Source: Euryarchaeota archaeon UBA596
GTDB lineage: Archaea > Thermoplasmatota > Poseidoniia > Poseidoniales > Poseidoniaceae
Length of the DNA stretch: 6,620 nt
Direction: 5' to 3'
Assembly: GCA_002498205.1 (NCBI GenBank)
Contig: DAGQ01000062.1
Location: 1 to 6,620 of the forward strand
Numbering within the stretch: the stretch's first letter is position 1; every line of letters begins with the position of its first letter. Under the pieces are notes generated by a model. That model was given only the letters and a program-made list of their open reading frames with translations. It was not told the DNA's origin and did not search any database. Positions 5,514 through 6,620 of the stretch are shown one piece after another. The position numbers and the translations under genes were made by a program.

Positions 5514-6620
5514 TTAGACCTCACTTAATTTAAATCTTCTAAATAATGCTCCACCTACGACTAATAATAATAATGCCCAGATAAAAATACTACCATTACC
5601 TTCACTTTCATTAGATTCTAATGATATCTCATTAACATCAATAATTCCATTACCATCTGCATCTTCATCTAAAATTAAAATTGTATCACAATTTTCTACT
5701 ATTTCATCAGGTTCTCCATCAGAATCCGTATCTTTATGTGCGCATAAATCAAATGGGAAAGCATCAATTGCATCTATATAGCCATCATTATCATCGTCTT
5801 TATCTACATTATCTGGACCACAGTGCCTTTGATTTAGATCATCCCACCATAATTCTGAAACACATGTATCAATATTATCTCCATCAGAATCTGAAGGAGT
5901 AATTGTAAAAAATTGGGTTACGACAGACATGGCACCATAATTATCAGTTACTCCAATCGATATCGAATATTCTCCTTCTGATAATTCAGATAATGGATAA
6001 GCAGAATCTGATATTAATGATATTTCTTCGTTAGTTTCTAAGTCAATTAAAATCCACATTATTGCGGCAATACCGTGTTCATCTGTAGCAGTATAATTTA
6101 TTTCAGCAATAATTCCTGAAGGTGTTGTTGTTGAACCTTGAGAAATTTTATCTAAACCTTCAGGAAGTATCAAACTAACAATAGGAGAAGGGTTTATTTC
6201 CAATTCAATTATTGGAATTTCAAAATATGGTCCTAATTGAATAGAAATGGAATTAGGTAAAGCACCATTATACGTAATTAATAACGTTGCATTAGAATAA
6301 TTAGTAATCCCATTAGAATCTATCTTATTCCAAATAATTGTTTGATTTTGACTACCAGTAAATACGATAGGTGAAGGATTATTTTGTTGAATTAATTCAA
6401 AATTGGCATCTATAATTGAGCCTTCTAAAGTACTTATGAATAAATACGTATGAATCATAATTAATTCTGCTAAACCTTCTATTGTAATTATTTCATAATT
6501 GGTTGATTCTAAAGAAGATTGAGTTTCAAAAGAAGAATAAATAGTTAATTCATTCACTTCTCCATCTATCATATTCATACAAATATCATTAAGAGTGATT
6601 GAAGTAACATTACTTGAAAT
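5514..6620 (-). CDS. Partial surface protein with calcium-binding Asp-rich repeats and C-terminal membrane anchor
   Basis: The frame stays open to the window edge, so the 5' end and any signal peptide are missing. The ATG at 6578 is internal and need not be the start. The visible 368 residues (numbered from the edge) begin with beta-rich sequence. An Ig/PKD-like module lies at about 150-240, including 'INYTATDEHGIAAIMWILID' and 'GEYSISIGVTDNYGA'. Four DxDxDG-type motifs follow: DSDGDNID (244-251), DKDDDNDGYIDAIDAFPFD (273-291), DTDSDGEPDE (297-306) and DEDADGNGIIDVNE (318-331), as in thrombospondin type 3-like calcium repeats. Cys253, 267, 293 and 311 could pair. One hydrophobic helix (about 345-360) and the basic FRRFK end form a membrane anchor with a short cytoplasmic tail. 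Seven N-x-S/T sequons are present. Such architecture is common in marine Poseidoniales archaea. Adhesion, substrate binding or a shed enzyme's stalk are all possible. Confidence 0.8.
   Translation of the reverse strand: MSSNVTSITLNDICMNMIDGEVNELTIYSSFETQSSLESTNYEIITIEGLAELIMIHTYLFISTLEGSIIDANFELIQQNNPSPIVFTGSQNQTIIWNKIDSNGITNYSNATLLITYNGALPNSISIQLGPYFEIPIIELEINPSPIVSLILPEGLDKISQGSTTTPSGIIAEINYTATDEHGIAAIMWILIDLETNEEISLISDSAYPLSELSEGEYSISIGVTDNYGAMSVVTQFFTITPSDSDGDNIDTCVSELWWDDLNQRHCGPDNVDKDDDNDGYIDAIDAFPFDLCAHKDTDSDGEPDEIVENCDTILILDEDADGNGIIDVNEISLESNESEGNGSIFIWALLLLVVGGALFRRFKLSEV
5519..5522 (-). promoter_or_regulatory. Ribosome binding site supporting a TTG start
   Basis: GAGG on the minus strand lies 7 bases before the TTG at 5511 and is formed by the last sense codons (GAG GTC) of the upstream surface-protein gene. 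It is the main support for the UUG start of the small membrane protein and suggests translational coupling. Confidence 0.6.

Noticed and set aside
5681..5902. Plus-strand His/Tyr-rich frame opposite the surface protein
   Set aside because: Its His/Tyr richness is the reverse complement of the Asp-rich calcium motifs (GAT/ATC codons), so it is a composition artefact.
1..6620. CRISPR array, insertion sequence or prophage genes
   Set aside because: No regularly spaced repeats, transposase, integrase or phage structural motifs are visible in any of the genes.

Overview
The window is AT-rich (roughly two thirds A+T by eye) and almost fully coding. The best guess at a source is a planktonic archaeon of the Poseidoniales (Marine Group II) or a relative. 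The case rests on a cell-surface protein with DxDxDG-type calcium motifs of the 'DKDDDNDG...DAFPFD' style and a C-terminal membrane anchor, on Shine-Dalgarno-led overlapping genes, and on oligo-T runs suited to archaeal termination. An NAD-dependent DNA ligase is also present; this is usual in bacteria but rare in archaea, so the assignment is an inference and a bacterial source is not excluded.

Left part (1-2418): a surface-glycan region with two divergent units. On the minus strand is an ABC-2 type permease of the polysaccharide-export kind (28-843). The first 12 codons of a further minus-strand gene (1-37) overlap its end by 10 bases and are very probably the start of the partner ATPase. 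On the plus strand is a UDP-N-acetylhexosamine-type dehydrogenase (1072-2418, possibly from 985) that would make a uronic-acid sugar nucleotide. The roughly 230 bases between them hold a perfect 20-bp palindrome (919-938) and a second, interrupted copy of the same half-site (991-1007), the best candidate regulatory sites here.

Right part (2419-6620): four minus-strand genes packed head to tail with gaps of 2, 9 and about 15 bases, probably one operon read right to left. They are a surface protein whose 5' end lies outside the window, a small membrane protein with a UUG start, a PPC/DUF296 protein with three conserved metal-binding-type histidines, and LigA, the NAD-dependent DNA ligase. LigA meets the sugar-nucleotide dehydrogenase tail to tail with not one base between the two stop codons, so each transcript must end inside the other gene; oligo-T runs suitable for that are present on both strands.

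The left part would make and export a surface polysaccharide or glycan. The right part mixes a replication/repair enzyme with envelope genes. I see no RNA gene, CRISPR array, insertion sequence or integrase, and no convincing new multi-gene system.
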